A stretch of DNA of 64,000 bases from Morchella semilibera (Eukaryota; Ascomycota; Pezizomycetes; Pezizales; Morchellaceae): assembly GCA_009192285.1 (NCBI GenBank), contig CM018607.1:805736-869735 (forward strand). Reading direction: 5' to 3'. The notes beneath the pieces are model-generated. The model worked only from the letters and a program-made list of their open reading frames with translations, was not told where the DNA came from and searched no databases. A program made the position numbers and the translations under genes. This document shows positions 45,605 to 57,348 of this stretch, in pieces. How positions within the stretch are numbered: position 1 is the first letter of the stretch; the number at the start of each line of letters is the position of its first letter.

Positions 45605-46395
45605 TGTTACGGAGCAACACGGAGACAACAGACAAGAGGGCCGAGGTCATCAGCAAGACTTCATTTGTCTCCTGATGTCTCCTGAGTCTCAGGAGACTCA
45701 AAGAATATCCAGGAGTCTCAGGAGACACTCAGGAGACCCGGGAGACTGTTGGGAGACTCCAGGCACAAGTTGAGTTTGCTGATGGTACACAACCGAGGCG
45801 AGGACGAGGACGAGGACAAGGGACGAGGACGAGAGAACTTAACCGAGGAGCAGGGTTGTAGGGCAGAGGGTCCAGATGGCCTCTCTAACAAAGACGTGGA
45901 GACGAAGATACCAGTAGACGACACGGTCTACGGTCATGGGCTATGGGTAAGCGAGGCGAAACGGAGACGAGGACGAAGCGAAGCGAGGACGAAGCGAGAT
46001 ACTATGGAAGACCCTTCAGGTCTTGACAACAACTGTGGTTACGAGGACGAAGCGAAGCGAGGACGAAGCGAGATACTATGAAAGACCCTTCAGGTCTTGG
46101 CAACAACTAGGGTTATAACGTAGTATATTCAGAACTAAAGACACGAGACGAAACGAAACTAAACCGTAGGGTTGATAACAGGAAGAACACGTAAGGAAAG
46201 AAAAGAGAAAGAAAAGAACAAAAGAGAGATCCGTAGCAACGTATATATACCCCTCCTAATCCCTGTACAGTCATGACTCATAACATCGTGTAACGGAAAC
46301 CTATAGAAACTCCAAGAACACAAAAGAAACCTTATACCCGAAAACCTATTCTCCCATATCCTCCTCCCCCGCGAAGTCCGTAGTACGCCGTGATA
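45605..46395 (-). repeat. 3' LTR of element C (with 137-bp insertion)
   Basis: The plus strand reads TGTTACGGAGCAACACGG at 45605 and ends GTACGCCGTGATA at 46395. Without the insertion and its 2-bp duplication it is 652 bp, the same as the 5' LTR. Confidence 0.9.
45648..45784 (+). mobile_element. 137-bp non-autonomous element, copy 8 (with empty site in the same window)
   Basis: It is flanked by GT on both sides (45646-45647 and 45785-45786). The partner LTR has the empty site at about 51140-51150 (CCGAGGTACACAACC) with a single GT at 51144-51145. This fixes the element borders and the 2-bp duplication, and dates the insertion after element C. Confidence 0.95.
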
Positions 46396-46415
46396 GATTA
46401 GGCTCTCCTTCAGGC

Positions 46416-49400
46416 CTAACTCCTGGTAGGCTTAGGTTTGCGTAGATAACTATCATGAAAGTCTTTAATCAAATCGGGGGCATGCTCCAAATCCTCCGGG
46501 GGTTGCCAGGATGGTTCATCATAACCCAAATACCGGACCAAATACTCTAATTTCCCATAACGCCGACGAGAGTCTAAAACTTGTTCCACTTCCCACTCCT
46601 GTTCGCCTTCGATTTCTATAGCTGGAGGCGGAGACTGTAATTGACCGGGGACGGGGTTACTGGGCGCCAGAGACAGGAGAGATACATGGAACACCGGGTG
46701 AATTTTCATCGAGGCCGGGAGGTCGAGTTCATAAGCATAGGGGCTAACCATCCGCTTAATCGCATAGGGGCCAATACGTTTCCAGTCGAGTTTCTTCGAG
46801 GGTCGCTTGGTCTCAATATTCCTAGTCGAGAGAAAAACTTCATTTCCAATGGCATATCTAGGGGCAGGAATTCTATTCCGATTTGCTGCATCCTCATGGA
46901 TCTTTTGAGCCCGAGCCATTTCATCCCGAAGAAACTCATAGATCTGTGCCATAGTCCTGGCCATACCATTCGCCTGATCCTCGTTGGTTGTCTTTCCGTG
47001 CTGTAACGGGGCAAAGGACATGCGAGGGCTCCTCCTATAGTTAGTCTGAAACGGAGACATCCTGGTGGTTTCGGAGACGTGGTTATTAGTCGCGAACTCT
47101 GCCATCGAAAGATATTGAGTCCAGTCATCCTGTTGATACGAAACATAAGCTCGAAGATATTGTTCCATAACGGCATTAATCCTCTCCGTTTGACCATCTG
47201 TCTGTGGGTGAAAGGCGGTGCTATAACGTGGGGCAATCTCGAGACGGGAACATAAAGTCTTCCAAAATTCGGCCGTAAACTGGTACCGCTATCTGAGACA
47301 ATGGTTTCGGGGAGTCCATGAAGTTTCCAAACCGAGTCGAGATACATAATAGCGACGTCCCTAGCATTTACTTCCTCAGTACAGGGTATAAAGTGACGCA
47401 TCTTCGTTAGACGGTCGACCACCACCAAAATTGCATTAAAACCATTACTTTCCGGGAGTCCTGTAACAAAATCCATTGATACATCGGTCCATGGGCCCTT
47501 AGGTACAGCAAGAGGTCGAAGAACACCTTGGAGGGCATTGCGGGAAGCTTTACTGCGGGAACACACCCTACAATTCAGGACATAGCGATCGACATATTTC
47601 CTCATATTGGGCCAGTAATTATTTCGGCTAAGGAGTTCGAGAGTCTTAGCGCAACCTGGATGTCCGGCGGATGGCTTATCATGATGGTCCTGTAAAAGAC
47701 GAAGCTGGAGATCATTAAACTCAGGAACATAAATCGCCTGGCGATACAGGAGGAACCTGTCCTCTGTTTCCATGCATTCGGCAAGAGAAATCTTCGTTGA
47801 TTGTTTAGTGCCATTGCGAAGCATGGTAAGGACTTGATCAGGAAAACTATCTTCTTGGTAAGCTTGGATCAACAACTCCTTCACGGTAGGCATTCCTTCA
47901 GCGGGTTCATTTGTCAAAGAACCCGCCAACAAACTTAGCTTAATTCCTGCTTCCAGATTCTCCTGCTTCAATACCACTTGCGACTGATGCATAAGACACA
48001 CATCTCCTTGCTTAGGCAAATCCCTTGACCTCCGAGTAAGTGCATCCGGTTTTCCCCCTTGTTTCCCTGGCCGAAATTGAATCACAAAGTTAAACCGGGA
48101 CAGGAATTCCGCCCACCGAGTTTGGCGACGGTTCAACAACTTTGTCGACATAAAGTATTCCAGGTTCCTATGGTCACTTAGCACCTTAATAGGAAAGCGG
48201 GACCCTTCCAGGTTCGCACGCCATTCCTCGAAACTCCTAACAACTGCCAACAATTCCTTATCATAAATCTCATAATTACATTCCGCCGGGGAATGTTTCT
48301 TAGAGAAAAAGGCTACCGGGTGAAGAAGTCCGTCATCACCATACTGCGACATAATGCCGGCGGAGACATAATCTGAGGCATCAGTTTCCACAATAACTTC
48401 TTTTTCAAAGTCAAAGTGGGCGAGGATGATCGGGGCCCAGGTAAATGCATCCTTGAGTTGCTGGAATGCCTCTTGTGCCTTCTGGGACCATTCAAACTTT
48501 ACGTCTTTCTTGGTCAGGGCGGTAAGGGGTGAAACCACGCGGGAGTACGCATAAATAAACCGTCGATAAAAGTTGGCAAAGCCTAGAAATTCTTGAACCT
48601 CCCGAAGTCTAGTGGGTGTCTCCCAATCCCTAACCGTGGATACCTTGCTGGGGTCCATCTGGATGCCCTCCGGGGTCACGATCAACCCGAGATACTTGGT
48701 CTGTTGGACATAGAATTCGCACTTCTCTGGCTTAAGATGGACACCATGAATTTGGAACACCTTCAGTATTTCCCGGACATGTTGCTTGTGTTCTTCGAGA
48801 GTCTCGGAGTAAATTAATACATCATCGAGATAGGCCGTGTCAGAGTTATCTAAATAAGGACGCAGGAGGTCATTGATCCAATGTTGAAACGCAGCAGGAG
48901 CGTTGGTCAGTCCAAAAGGTATCACATTATACTTGAAATGGCCTTAGCGGGTCCGGAAGGCCGTTTTCCATTCATCGCCTTCCTGTATCCTAATCTGGTG
49001 GTATCCCCAGCGGAGATCCAGCTTGGTATAATACTTGGCCTTAGAGAGACGAGACAGAGTTTCGGGAATTAATGGTAGGGGGTGACGGTTCTTAACCGTA
49101 ATCTCATTGAGCTTCCTATAATCCACACAGAGCCGTAGAGAACCATCGGATTTCTTCACAAACAGAACGGGGGCACCAGCGGGGGATTCAGAATACCGGA
49201 TGAACCCCTTGGACAGGTTTTCCGTAATGTAGTCCTGGAAAGCCTGCAGCTCCAAACGGGACATACCATAAAGCGGCCCGAACGGAGGGGTCTTTCCATC
49301 CTGTAGGACTATTTTCAAGTCATGAGGACGGTGTGGTGGCAAAGCGGTGGCTTGGCTTTCCTGAAACAACGACATAAACTCCCGAAGGTCCGGAGGCACA

Positions 49401-50072
49401 TGAGCTAGAGAGTCCTGAGCTGTCTTCCCGGCCAGTACTTCATCGATCGCGCGAATCGAGGCACAGAAGAGTCTATTCTGTCGGCGCCTCGCGAGACCTA
49501 CAAAAGGTACAGCTCCAATAGCGGCAATCTGAATTGCCGGGGGCATCAGGGAACGAAACCGAAATTCCTTTAACCATAACCGGGGCATGCGACTGAGAAC
49601 AATTCCGAACGCAGAATTCAGAATCAAAGATGATCTTATTCGTCTTTGGTCTGATTGCCAGGTCATGGTGTCTCATCCAGGGAATACCCATTACTATTGG
49701 GTAGTGTCCGAGCTTGGTGACGAAAAACGGGGCGAGTTCTTGGTGGCCATTAATGTCCAGTGACAACTTGACCATATGCGTAATTTTCCCTGATTCTACC
49801 AGCCTGCCGTCAATTACCTCGAGCAGGCGTGACTTTTTCAGGGGAACCGGAGTAAGGCCATGGGTAAGTACGAAGCCCTGGTCGATAAAAGCATAACCGG
49901 AGGCGCCTGTATCTATCAGGGCGTGGGTCATAATCTTGGCGGCAGAAAGTTCGGCGACAGAGCAAGCAACGACGAGGGATTCCTCAGACATCCTGTCCTC
50001 GGAGATGGCAGCGGCGGAGAGAACAAAGGTAGGTGGCGGGACTAGCCCCTTTGGTGTGCCAATTTTTACCAA
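46416..50072 (-). pseudogene. Pol of element C (protease to chromodomain), broken frame
   Basis: From 50072 the protease ([14 protein letters not shown]) lies in one frame, which changes near 49480. RT continues to a TAA at 48944-48946, where relatives have Tyr (RTRYGHF). The same frame then runs from 48943 through the RT YLDD box, RNase H and integrase zinc and catalytic motifs. Near 47285, within SDxGT, a further single-base shift occurs. The last frame (from about 47280 to 46416) holds the end of the integrase core, its C-terminal part and a chromodomain (WEVEQVLDSRRRYGK, YLVRYLGYDEPSWQP). Four otherwise well-kept segments suggest recent inactivation. Confidence 0.9.
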
Positions 50073-51021
50073 AGGGGCTGATCTTTTAACGCCGGCTTGG
50101 GGGTCACTGGTTCAACTGGTGCTTTACGCCAGTTGTTGGAGGTACGGGAATCCTGGGAGACGGGGGCGAGGTAGCGGGGCTTCGGGAACTTGGGGGGACG
50201 GTCAGCTTGCTTCCGGGTGGTACTAGAGGCGGCAAGCAGGAGGCGGCGTCGAAGATCAGCAATGGTATCATCAGCGTCCACAAGGGCTTCCTGATGCAAA
50301 GCCAGGCGGTAACGAAACTCCTCCTTCTCCGCTACGAGGGAGGCCACTCCCTCTTGAAGGTCCTGGATAGTCTCGGTGGACTCTTCCTGGGCTACACACA
50401 TGCGTTGCCAGAGATCTGCGGCTTTTTCCTCAGCCGCGTCGAGTTCAGTCTCGAGGCTTTCTATAGCCTCGTCATGGGCCGTGCATACGGCAGGTTCTTC
50501 GGAGGCGGGAGCGGTGGCGGACGTGGTCAGGGCGGCTAGGGCTTCGGCAATAAGGATATGAGCCTCGGTAAGCTCATACCCGAAGTCTTCTTCAACAGGG
50601 CCAAAGTTTTCCAAGAAACTGGCAAGTCTCTCGGGTAGGGACCGAGGGGCGGAGGAGTCAGCGGGGCGGCCAATAGTGCAGGAGGCGAGGGCAGGGAATC
50701 TGAGTCCACGAATAATAGCTTCCGAGTTGTGGACAGGAGGGGAATCGTCGGTGGTGGGTGCTCCGACATGGAGCTTACCCGGGGCAGTAACGGTGAAGGT
50801 GGCCTTAGCCTAGTGGGCGTCGGCGCGCTTGAGACCGTGGGAGAGGGCGTACTGGCGGAGGTGGTGGACGTGGGGGTCTGAGCTGAGGCGATTGCCAAGG
50901 TCGAACCAGTGGGAGCAGGGGACGAGGGCGAGGTGACAGTACCCCTTCCTTTCTGGGAAGAAGCACTCGAGGGGGCCGGGAGAAAAGAAGACAGGGTTGG
51001 GGCAGTCCCCCATAGGGACAT
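50066..51021 (-). pseudogene. Gag-like region of element C, no zinc knuckle
   Basis: Two overlapping frames occupy the Gag position. The first (51021-50536) is Pro/Ser/Thr-rich. The second (50614-50066) is an acidic coiled-coil-like protein (ELDAAEEKAADLW) with a basic Pro-rich end. They seem to be halves of one protein joined across a frame change near 50640. No CCHC knuckle is present, and neither half resembles the Gag of elements A or family 1. Tf1-group Gag also lacks a zinc knuckle, which would fit; an internal deletion is the alternative. Confidence 0.6.
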
Positions 51022-51090
51022 CCCAACTAAGGTCGGTCATTATGACCGGAGCGAGGCGAGACGAGGGCGTTGTGTAGGTCGGCGGAGGGG

Positions 51091-51100
51091 ACGTGTTCTT
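51091..51100 (-). other. Putative self-complementary primer-binding site, element C
   Basis: On the minus strand AAGAACACGT lies two bases (CT) after the LTR end. It is exactly complementary to the LTR stretch 51542-51551 (ACGTGTTCTT on the minus strand). Confidence 0.6.
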
Positions 51101-51102
51101 AG

Positions 51103-51754
51103 TGTTACGGAGCAACACGGAGACAATAGACAAGAGGGCCGAGGTACACAACCGAGGCGAGGACGAGGACAAGGACAAGGGACGAGGACGAGAGAACTTA
51201 ACCGAGGAGCAGGGTTGTAGGGCAGAGGGTCCAGATGGCCTCTCTAACAAAGACGTGGAGACGAAGATACCAGTAGACGACACGGTCTACGGTAATGGGC
51301 TATGGGTAAGCGAGGCGAAACGGAGACGAGGACGAAGCGAAGCGAGGACGAAGCGAGATACTATGGAAGACCCTTCAGGTCTTGACAACAGCTGTGGTTA
51401 CGAGGACGAAGCGAAGCGAGGACGAAGCGAGATACTATGAAAGACCCTTCAGGTCTTGGCAACAACTAGGGTTATAACGTAGTATATTCAGAACTAAAGA
51501 CACGAGACGAGACGAAACTAAACCGTAGGGTTGATAACAGGAAGAACACGTAAGGAAAGAAAAGAGAAAGAAAAGAACAAAAGAGAGATCCGTAGCAACA
51601 TATATATACCCCTCCTAATCCCTGTACAGTCATGACTCATAACATCGTGTAACGGAAACCCATAGAAACTCCAAGAACCCAAAAGAAACCTTATACCCGA
51701 AAACCTATTCTCCCATATCCTCCTCCCCCGCGAAGTCCGTAGTACGCCGTGATA
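51103..51754 (-). repeat. 5' LTR of element C (652 bp)
   Basis: The plus strand begins TGTTACGGAGCAAC and ends CGCCGTGATA. It holds a tandem-like stretch of GAAGCGAGGACGAAGCGA units near 51330-51430. Confidence 0.9.
51542..51608 (-). promoter_or_regulatory. LTR promoter core and predicted self-primer 5' end (element C)
   Basis: A TATATATA box at 51601-51608 lies 50 nt upstream (minus strand) of ACGTGTTCTT at 51551-51542, the decamer complementary to the putative primer-binding site. The start site is inferred. Confidence 0.5.
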
Positions 51755-51901
51755 CTGGGAAATAGGAGTAAATTCCTATATACCGAGATAACAGGAAGAC
51801 GAGACAGAGAAGAAAGAAAGAAAGAACTAAGGAAAACATCTATATCCGCTATTTAACACCTCTCCTCCACCACTCCGCTATGATTCATACATTAACTCAT
51901 A

Positions 51902-52532
51902 TGTGACGGAGTAACCCGACGCAAAGAAGAAGATGACAATGATGACGCAGAAGGACCTGAGGAGCACAGCCTAAGGGACGAGGAGACCGACGAAGACAAA
52001 GGTAACACCGGGCAGGCACAAGCACAGACACCGGCAAAGACAAAGGCAAGGGCAAAGACACAAGGGCACAGAGCAGGAAAAGCGAGGATCAGATGAACCT
52101 CAACGAGAACGATGAGAGAAGCTATAGGTTTCCTCTTGTCAGAGGATCGAATATTTAGTACGAGAGACTATGGCTTAGAAATAGGAGTAGATTCCTATGT
52201 ACCGAGATAACAGGAAGATGAGACAGAGAGAAAAGAAAGAAAGAACTAAGAAAAACATCTAACTCCGCTATTTAACACTTCTCCTTCACCAGCCCGCTAT
52301 GACTCATACATCAGTTCATAAAAGCCTACAGAAACCCGTCGCACCCACACCTCGTACTCCTCCCCACCATCTCCACTATCTACATTATCAATCCATCACG
52401 CCATCAAACCTCCTAGAACTAAATGACGACAACCTCCTTCAGCCCACCCCTTCCTCGTTTAACTATTCCTAAACAATCACAACAGCACTTCAACTACCGA
52501 ACTCTCGGGACCAATGCCAAGACGCCGGGACA
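51902..52532 (-). repeat. Solo LTR, family 1 (631 bp)
   Basis: Both termini are intact (TGTGACGGAGTAACCCG and CGCCGGGACA). Flanks TCATA and TTATA are a 5-bp duplication with one mismatch inside the older LTR. Confidence 0.85.
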
Positions 52533-52759
52533 TTATAGAAACCCATAGAAATCCGTCTCAACCACACCTCGTATTCTTCCCCACCATCTCTACCATTTAT
52601 ATTACAAATTCATCACGGCATCGAACCTCCTATAATTCAATGACGACATACATACTTCATCTCATCTCATCCTTGCTTAACCTAACTCCATCTATCGCAA
52701 CAGCGCTACGACTACCGAACCATCAGGATCGCTGCTAATACGCTGAAACATTGGGTAGA

Positions 52760-53605
52760 TGTAATGGAGTAACCGAGCGTAACTTAACAGATGACAATAA
52801 TGGTGAAGCAAGCTCAAGGAGCACAGCCAGTACAACCAGAACAAAGGACAAGGTCAAGGGCAGAGGCAAAGGGACATTGTGTGACGGAGTAACCCGACGC
52901 AAAGAAGAAGATGACAATGATGACGCAGAGGGGCTCGAGGAGCACAGCCTGCTTGACGAGGGAACCGATGAAGACAGGGACAACACCGGGCAGGCACAAG
53001 CACAGGCACCGGCAAAGGCAAAGGCAGAGGCAAGAGCAAGGGCACAAGAGCACCGAGCAGGGAAAGTGAGGACCAGATGGACCTCAACGAGAACGATGAG
53101 AGGCACTATGAGTTTCCTCCGGTCAGAGGATCGAAACTTTGGTACGAGAGGCTATGGCTTTAGAGAATAGGAATAGATTCCTATGTACCGAGATAACAGG
53201 AAGACGAGACAGAGAGGAAAGAAAGAAAGAACCAAGGAAAACATCTATCCCCGCTATTTAACACACCTCCTCCACTAGTCCGCTATGACTCATACTTTCG
53301 CCCATAGAACCTCATAGAAACCCATTGCTACCACACCCCGTAATCCTCCCCACCATCTCCACTATTCTACATTACCAATCCATCACGCCATCGAACCTCC
53401 TAGAACCTAATAACGACAGCCTCCACCTCATACTTCCCACTCTCGCTTAACATTACCCTATCAACCACAACCGTGCATCGCCTACCGAACTGTCGGGACG
53501 ACTGCCAAGACGCCGGGACACATTGGACAAGGAGAATGGGAATGGGTTGGACCTCAACAATATCGATAAAAGGTACTATAGGTTTCCTCATTGCAGAAGA
53601 CATAT
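52760..53605 (-). repeat. Old LTR fragment split by the LTR 52880-53520
   Basis: It begins TGTAATGGAGTAACC at 52760 and continues after the insertion from 53521 to about 53605, where another LTR fragment starts. Confidence 0.65.
52880..53520 (-). repeat. Solo LTR, family 1 (641 bp), target duplication CATTG
   Basis: CATTG occurs at 52875-52879 and 53521-53525. The LTR has intact termini. Confidence 0.9.
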
Positions 53606-53830
53606 ATTCCGGCATCTTGGCATCACCCCGAGGGTTCGGTAGTCGTAGCGCTGTTGTGATTGTTAGGGTAATATTAAGTGAGGAAAGGGTGAGCTAAGGA
53701 GGGGTGTTAAATAGCGGGGATAGATGTTTTCCTTAGTTCTTTCTTTCTTTTCTCTCTGTCTCGTCTTCCTGTTATCTCGGTACATATGAATATACTCCTA
53801 TTTTCAAACCATAGTTCCTCACCCCAAGAC
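53606..53830 (+). repeat. Family-1 LTR fragment cut by element D
   Basis: It begins near TTCCGGCATCTTGGCATC and stops at 53830 where the LTR of element D starts. Confidence 0.65.
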
Positions 53831-54331
53831 TATCAAGGAGCGAGGCAAGAACAAACGCGAGGAAGGCCAAGGTACACAACCGAGGCAGAACAAGGTAGGG
53901 CAGGAGTATATAAGGCAAAATGAGGCAACCAATAGGGTTGCCGGGCGAGAAGCGAAGCGAGACAGAGCGGGGGACGAAACGGGACTATGGGTTTTCTCCT
54001 TCCTTCCAGGAAGTAGGAGCGGGGAATTTCAATGGTAGCTAAAGGTCCTAAAGCTTTGTATTGTCTAAAGGACAAGAAAGTTGCATGAAGAAGAAAGGAA
54101 AGGAAGAGAAACCCTACAAGCGAGGGAGAAAGCTCCCTATATATAACTCCAAAATCCTTTCATGACTCATTCCATAGAAACTTATCGAACCTAAAGGAAA
54201 TCCTTCTATTAAAAATACATGCGCAACATTGACTTATAGAATTCTTGCTCAGAAACTCATAGAACACCATAGAAAACCCCTGACTAATCCTTCTTCCCGC
54301 AACATCACTAAGTACGCTCCACGCCGTTATA
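53831..54331 (-). repeat. 3' LTR of element D
   Basis: It starts TATCAAGGAGCGAGGC and ends CACGCCGTTATA on the plus strand. It is related to the solo LTR at 29897 and the partial LTR of element A. Confidence 0.8.
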
Positions 54332-54552
54332 GATATTAGGTCCCCCTCTGAGACCTAAATCCTCTTAGGCTTGCGTGGGTATCGTTCGTGAAACTCCTTG
54401 ATCAACTCGGGAGAGTTATCTAGGTCTCCATAGGGTTGCCATAATGGTTCATGATAATCAATATACCGGACAAGATCCAAGTCTTCCACGTCGCTTCCGG
54501 GAATCCAAAATAACATCAACTTCCCACTCCTGTTCTCTCTCGATATCAACTG

Positions 54553-54689
54553 CATCAGCAAGACTTCATTTGTCTCCTGATGTCTCCTGAGCCTCAGGAG
54601 ACTCAAAAAATATCCGGGGGTCTCAGGAGACTCTCAGGAGACCTGGGAGACTGTTGGGAGACTCCAGTCACAAGTTGAGTTTGCTGATG
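54553..54689 (+). mobile_element. 137-bp non-autonomous element, copy 9
   Basis: It is inserted in the chromodomain linker of element D. It is flanked by TG on both sides (54551-54552 and 54690-54691). Confidence 0.9.
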
Positions 54690-55951
54690 TGGTGGTGGAG
54701 GCGGTAGTATTTGTCCCGAGACTGGGTTATTAGCAGCGGGCGAGAGTAGCGAAACATGAAACACTGGGTGAACCTTTATCGATGGGGGTAATATAAGTTC
54801 ATAGGCATACGGACTGACAATCCGCGAGATTGGATAAGGTCCTACTTGTTTCCAATCCAGCTTCTTCGAAGGCCGCTTGGTCAACAAATTCCGAGTCGAT
54901 AACCATACTTTATCTCCAACAACATAGCCAGGTGCGGGAGTCCTACTGGCATTAGCCGATTTCTCTTGAATTTGTTGGGCTCTAAACATCTCTGCGCGGA
55001 GGAAGTCAAACACTTCTGACATATCTCTTGCAATAGTATTAGCTTGGTCCTCATTGGTTGTAGTACCATACCATAGCGGGCCAAAATTCATTCGAGGGTG
55101 ACGTCCGTAATTTGCTTCGAAGGGGGAGAATTTAGTTGATTCGGAAACATGATTATTAGTAGCGAACATGGCTATAGGAAGATAGGTAGCCCAATTATCC
55201 TGTTGATAGTCCACATAGCTCCGAAGATACTGTTCCATAATAGTATTAATCCTTTCAGTTTGGCCATCGGTTTGTGCGTGAAAAGCGGTAGAATAGCGAG
55301 GGGCCATCTCAAGGCGTTCGCAAAGTGATTTTCAGAAGTCAGAGGTAAATTGAGTCCCGCGGTCTGAAACTATTTTTTCTGGGAGGACGTGTAGTTTCCA
55401 AACATTTTCCTAATACATTCAAGCAACATCTCTGGCCCCCGATTCCTCGGTACATGGAATAAAGTGGCGCATTTTTGTAAGACGGTCGACAACAATCAAT
55501 ATTGCGTTGTATCCATTACTAATTGGTAGGCCCGTAACGAAATCTATTGATACATTTGTCCATGGTGCTTTAGGAATCGAAAGGGGGCGAAGAGCTCTTT
55601 GAGGAGCGTTGCGATTGGCTTTGCTTCTTCGGCAAGTATAGCAATTCATGATATAGCGGTTGGTGTACTTCCGAATGTTCGGCTAATACTATTCGCGACT
55701 AAGAAGCTCCAAGGTTTTGGCTCTACCGGAGTGGCCTGCTGATGGCTTATCATGATATTCTTGAAGAAGTCTAACCTGTAACTCCTCATGTTCCGGTACG
55801 AAGAGTTTGCGCTGGTATAGGAGGAATCCATCTTCGTTTTCCATGCATTCGGCTAGGGAAATCTGTTTCGATTGTTTTGTGCCATCCTTTAGCATTACGA
55901 GTACCTTTTTTGGGAAACTATATTCTTGGTAAGCTTTTAAAAATAACTCTT

Positions 55952-56088
55952 CATCAGCAAACTCAACTTATTACTGGAGTCTCCCAAAAGTCTCCCAGGT
56001 CTCCTGAGAGTCTCCTGAGATTCCTGGATATTTTTTGAGTCTCCTGAAGCTCAGGAGACATCAGGAGACAAATGAAGTCTTGCTGATG
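55952..56088 (-). mobile_element. 137-bp non-autonomous element, copy 10
   Basis: It is inserted in pol of element D. It is flanked by TT (55950-55951 and 56089-56090). The homologous uninterrupted site in element A (about 4036-4055) has the same length once the element and one TT are removed. Confidence 0.95.
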
Positions 56089-56608
56089 TTGGACAGTGGG
56101 CATTCCTTCAGCGGGTTCATTTGCTAAAGAACCCGCCAACAAACTTAGCTTAGTATCCAAATTCTTTCTTTTCAGCATGGTCTAATACTGATATTCGAGG
56201 CGTTCATCCCCCTCTTTAGGGAGATCCCCTGATCGTCTTGTCAATGCATCTGGTTTTCCTCCTTGTTTCCCTGGACGGAATTGTATAACAAAATCAGAGC
56301 GAGATAAGAATTCTGACCAACTGGTTTGATGGCGATTTAGCAACTTGGTTGACATAAAATATTCAAGGTTCCTGTCATCCGTCAGGACCTTAATTGGGTA
56401 GGAAGAAGTTTCCAGGAAATAACGCCATTCTTCAAATCCTCGAATAATCGCTAATAATTCCTTATCGTATATCTCGTAGTTACATTCTGCCGGTGTGTAT
56501 TCCTTAGGAAAGAAGGCAACTGGGTATAGTATTCCCTCGTCATCACGTTGAGACATAATCGCGGCGGAAACATAATCAGAGGCATTCGTTTCCACAATAA
56601 TCTCCCGA

Positions 56609-57241
56609 TATCCCAGCGTCTTGGCATCTGTCCCGACGATTCGGTAAGCGATGCATGGTTGTGGTTGTTAGGGTAATGTTAAGCGAGAGTGGGGAGCGCG
56701 AGGTGGAGGTTGTCGTCATTAAGTTCTAGGAGGTTCGATAGCGTGATGGATTGGTAATGTAGAATAGCGGAGATGGTGGGGAGAATTACGAGGTGTGGTA
56801 GCGGCGGGTTTCCATGGGGTTCTATAAGTGAAAGTGTGAGTCATAGCGGACTAGTGGAGGAGGTGTGTTAATAGCGGGGATAGATGTTTTCCTTAGTTCT
56901 TTCTTTCTTTTCTCTCTGTCTCGTCTTCCTGTTATCTCGCTACATAGGAATCTACTCCTATTTCTAAGCCATAGCCTCTCGTGCCAAAGACTCTGTCCTC
57001 CAAGAAAGAGGAAACTCATAGTATCTATCATTGTTCTCGTTGAGGTCCATTCGGTCCTCACCTTCTCGGCCCTGTGTTCTTGTGCCCTTGCCCTTGCCTT
57101 TGCCTTTGCCGGTGCCTGTGCTTGCGCCTGTCTGGTGTTGTCCTTGTCTTCGTCGGTCTCCTCGTCACGTAGACTGTGCTCCTCGAGCCTATCTGCGTCA
57201 TCATTGTCATCTTCTTCTTTGCGTCGGGTTACTCTGTCACA
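56609..57241 (+). repeat. Solo LTR, family 1 (633 bp) inside element D
   Basis: It starts TATCCCAGCGTCTTGG and ends TTACTCTGTCACA. Flanks CCCGA and CCCAA are a 5-bp duplication with one mismatch. Element D sequence continues on the right side. Confidence 0.85.
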
Positions 57242-57348
57242 CCCAATCGGGGTCGAAGTGTCTAAGTATTGGGGCGGTACTAAATGCAATATTGAAACAA
57301 AGCGATCCTCGAAGAAACTCGATTGGAAGTAAATCGGGCCCTACCTAC

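Larger units (their letters stand above)
45605..51754 (-). mobile_element. Complete Ty3/gypsy element C, target duplication CTGGG
   Basis: The LTRs are 45605-46395 (3' LTR, with a 137-bp insertion) and 51103-51754 (5' LTR, 652 bp). CTGGG flanks both outer ends (45600-45604 and 51755-51759). About eight substitutions separate the LTRs after removing the insertion (roughly 1.2%). Gag-pol lies on the minus strand with a few frame changes and one nonsense codon, so this copy is probably dead. It is inserted in an old family-1 LTR. Confidence 0.95.
45329..52750 (-). repeat. Old family-1 LTR split by element C and by a second LTR
   Basis: The LTR begins TGTAACAGAGTTATCC at 45329 and is cut at 45604 by element C. 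It resumes at 51755 after the CTGGG duplication, is cut again by the LTR 51902-52532, and ends at about 52750 (ATACGCTGAAACA). Confidence 0.8.
53831..57283 (-). mobile_element. Decayed Ty3/gypsy element D (element A family), 5' part lost
   Basis: The 3' LTR is 53831-54331. Pol follows on the minus strand from the chromodomain (54355) up to the RNase H region, which continues beyond a family-1 LTR (56609-57241) to about 57283. There the sequence switches to fragment E in the opposite direction. Two copies of the 137-bp element and one LTR interrupt it. Gag, protease and RT are missing. Confidence 0.85.
54355..57283 (-). pseudogene. Pol remnant of element D (RNase H, integrase, chromodomain)
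   Basis: RNase H ([20 protein letters not shown]) is at 56595-56182, the integrase zinc region and core at about 55895-55260, and the C-terminal part at about 55250-54700. A degraded chromodomain lies at 54606-54355. Frame changes and stop codons occur, and the coding sequence is split by 137-bp elements at 54553 and 55952. It is closest to element A. Confidence 0.85.
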
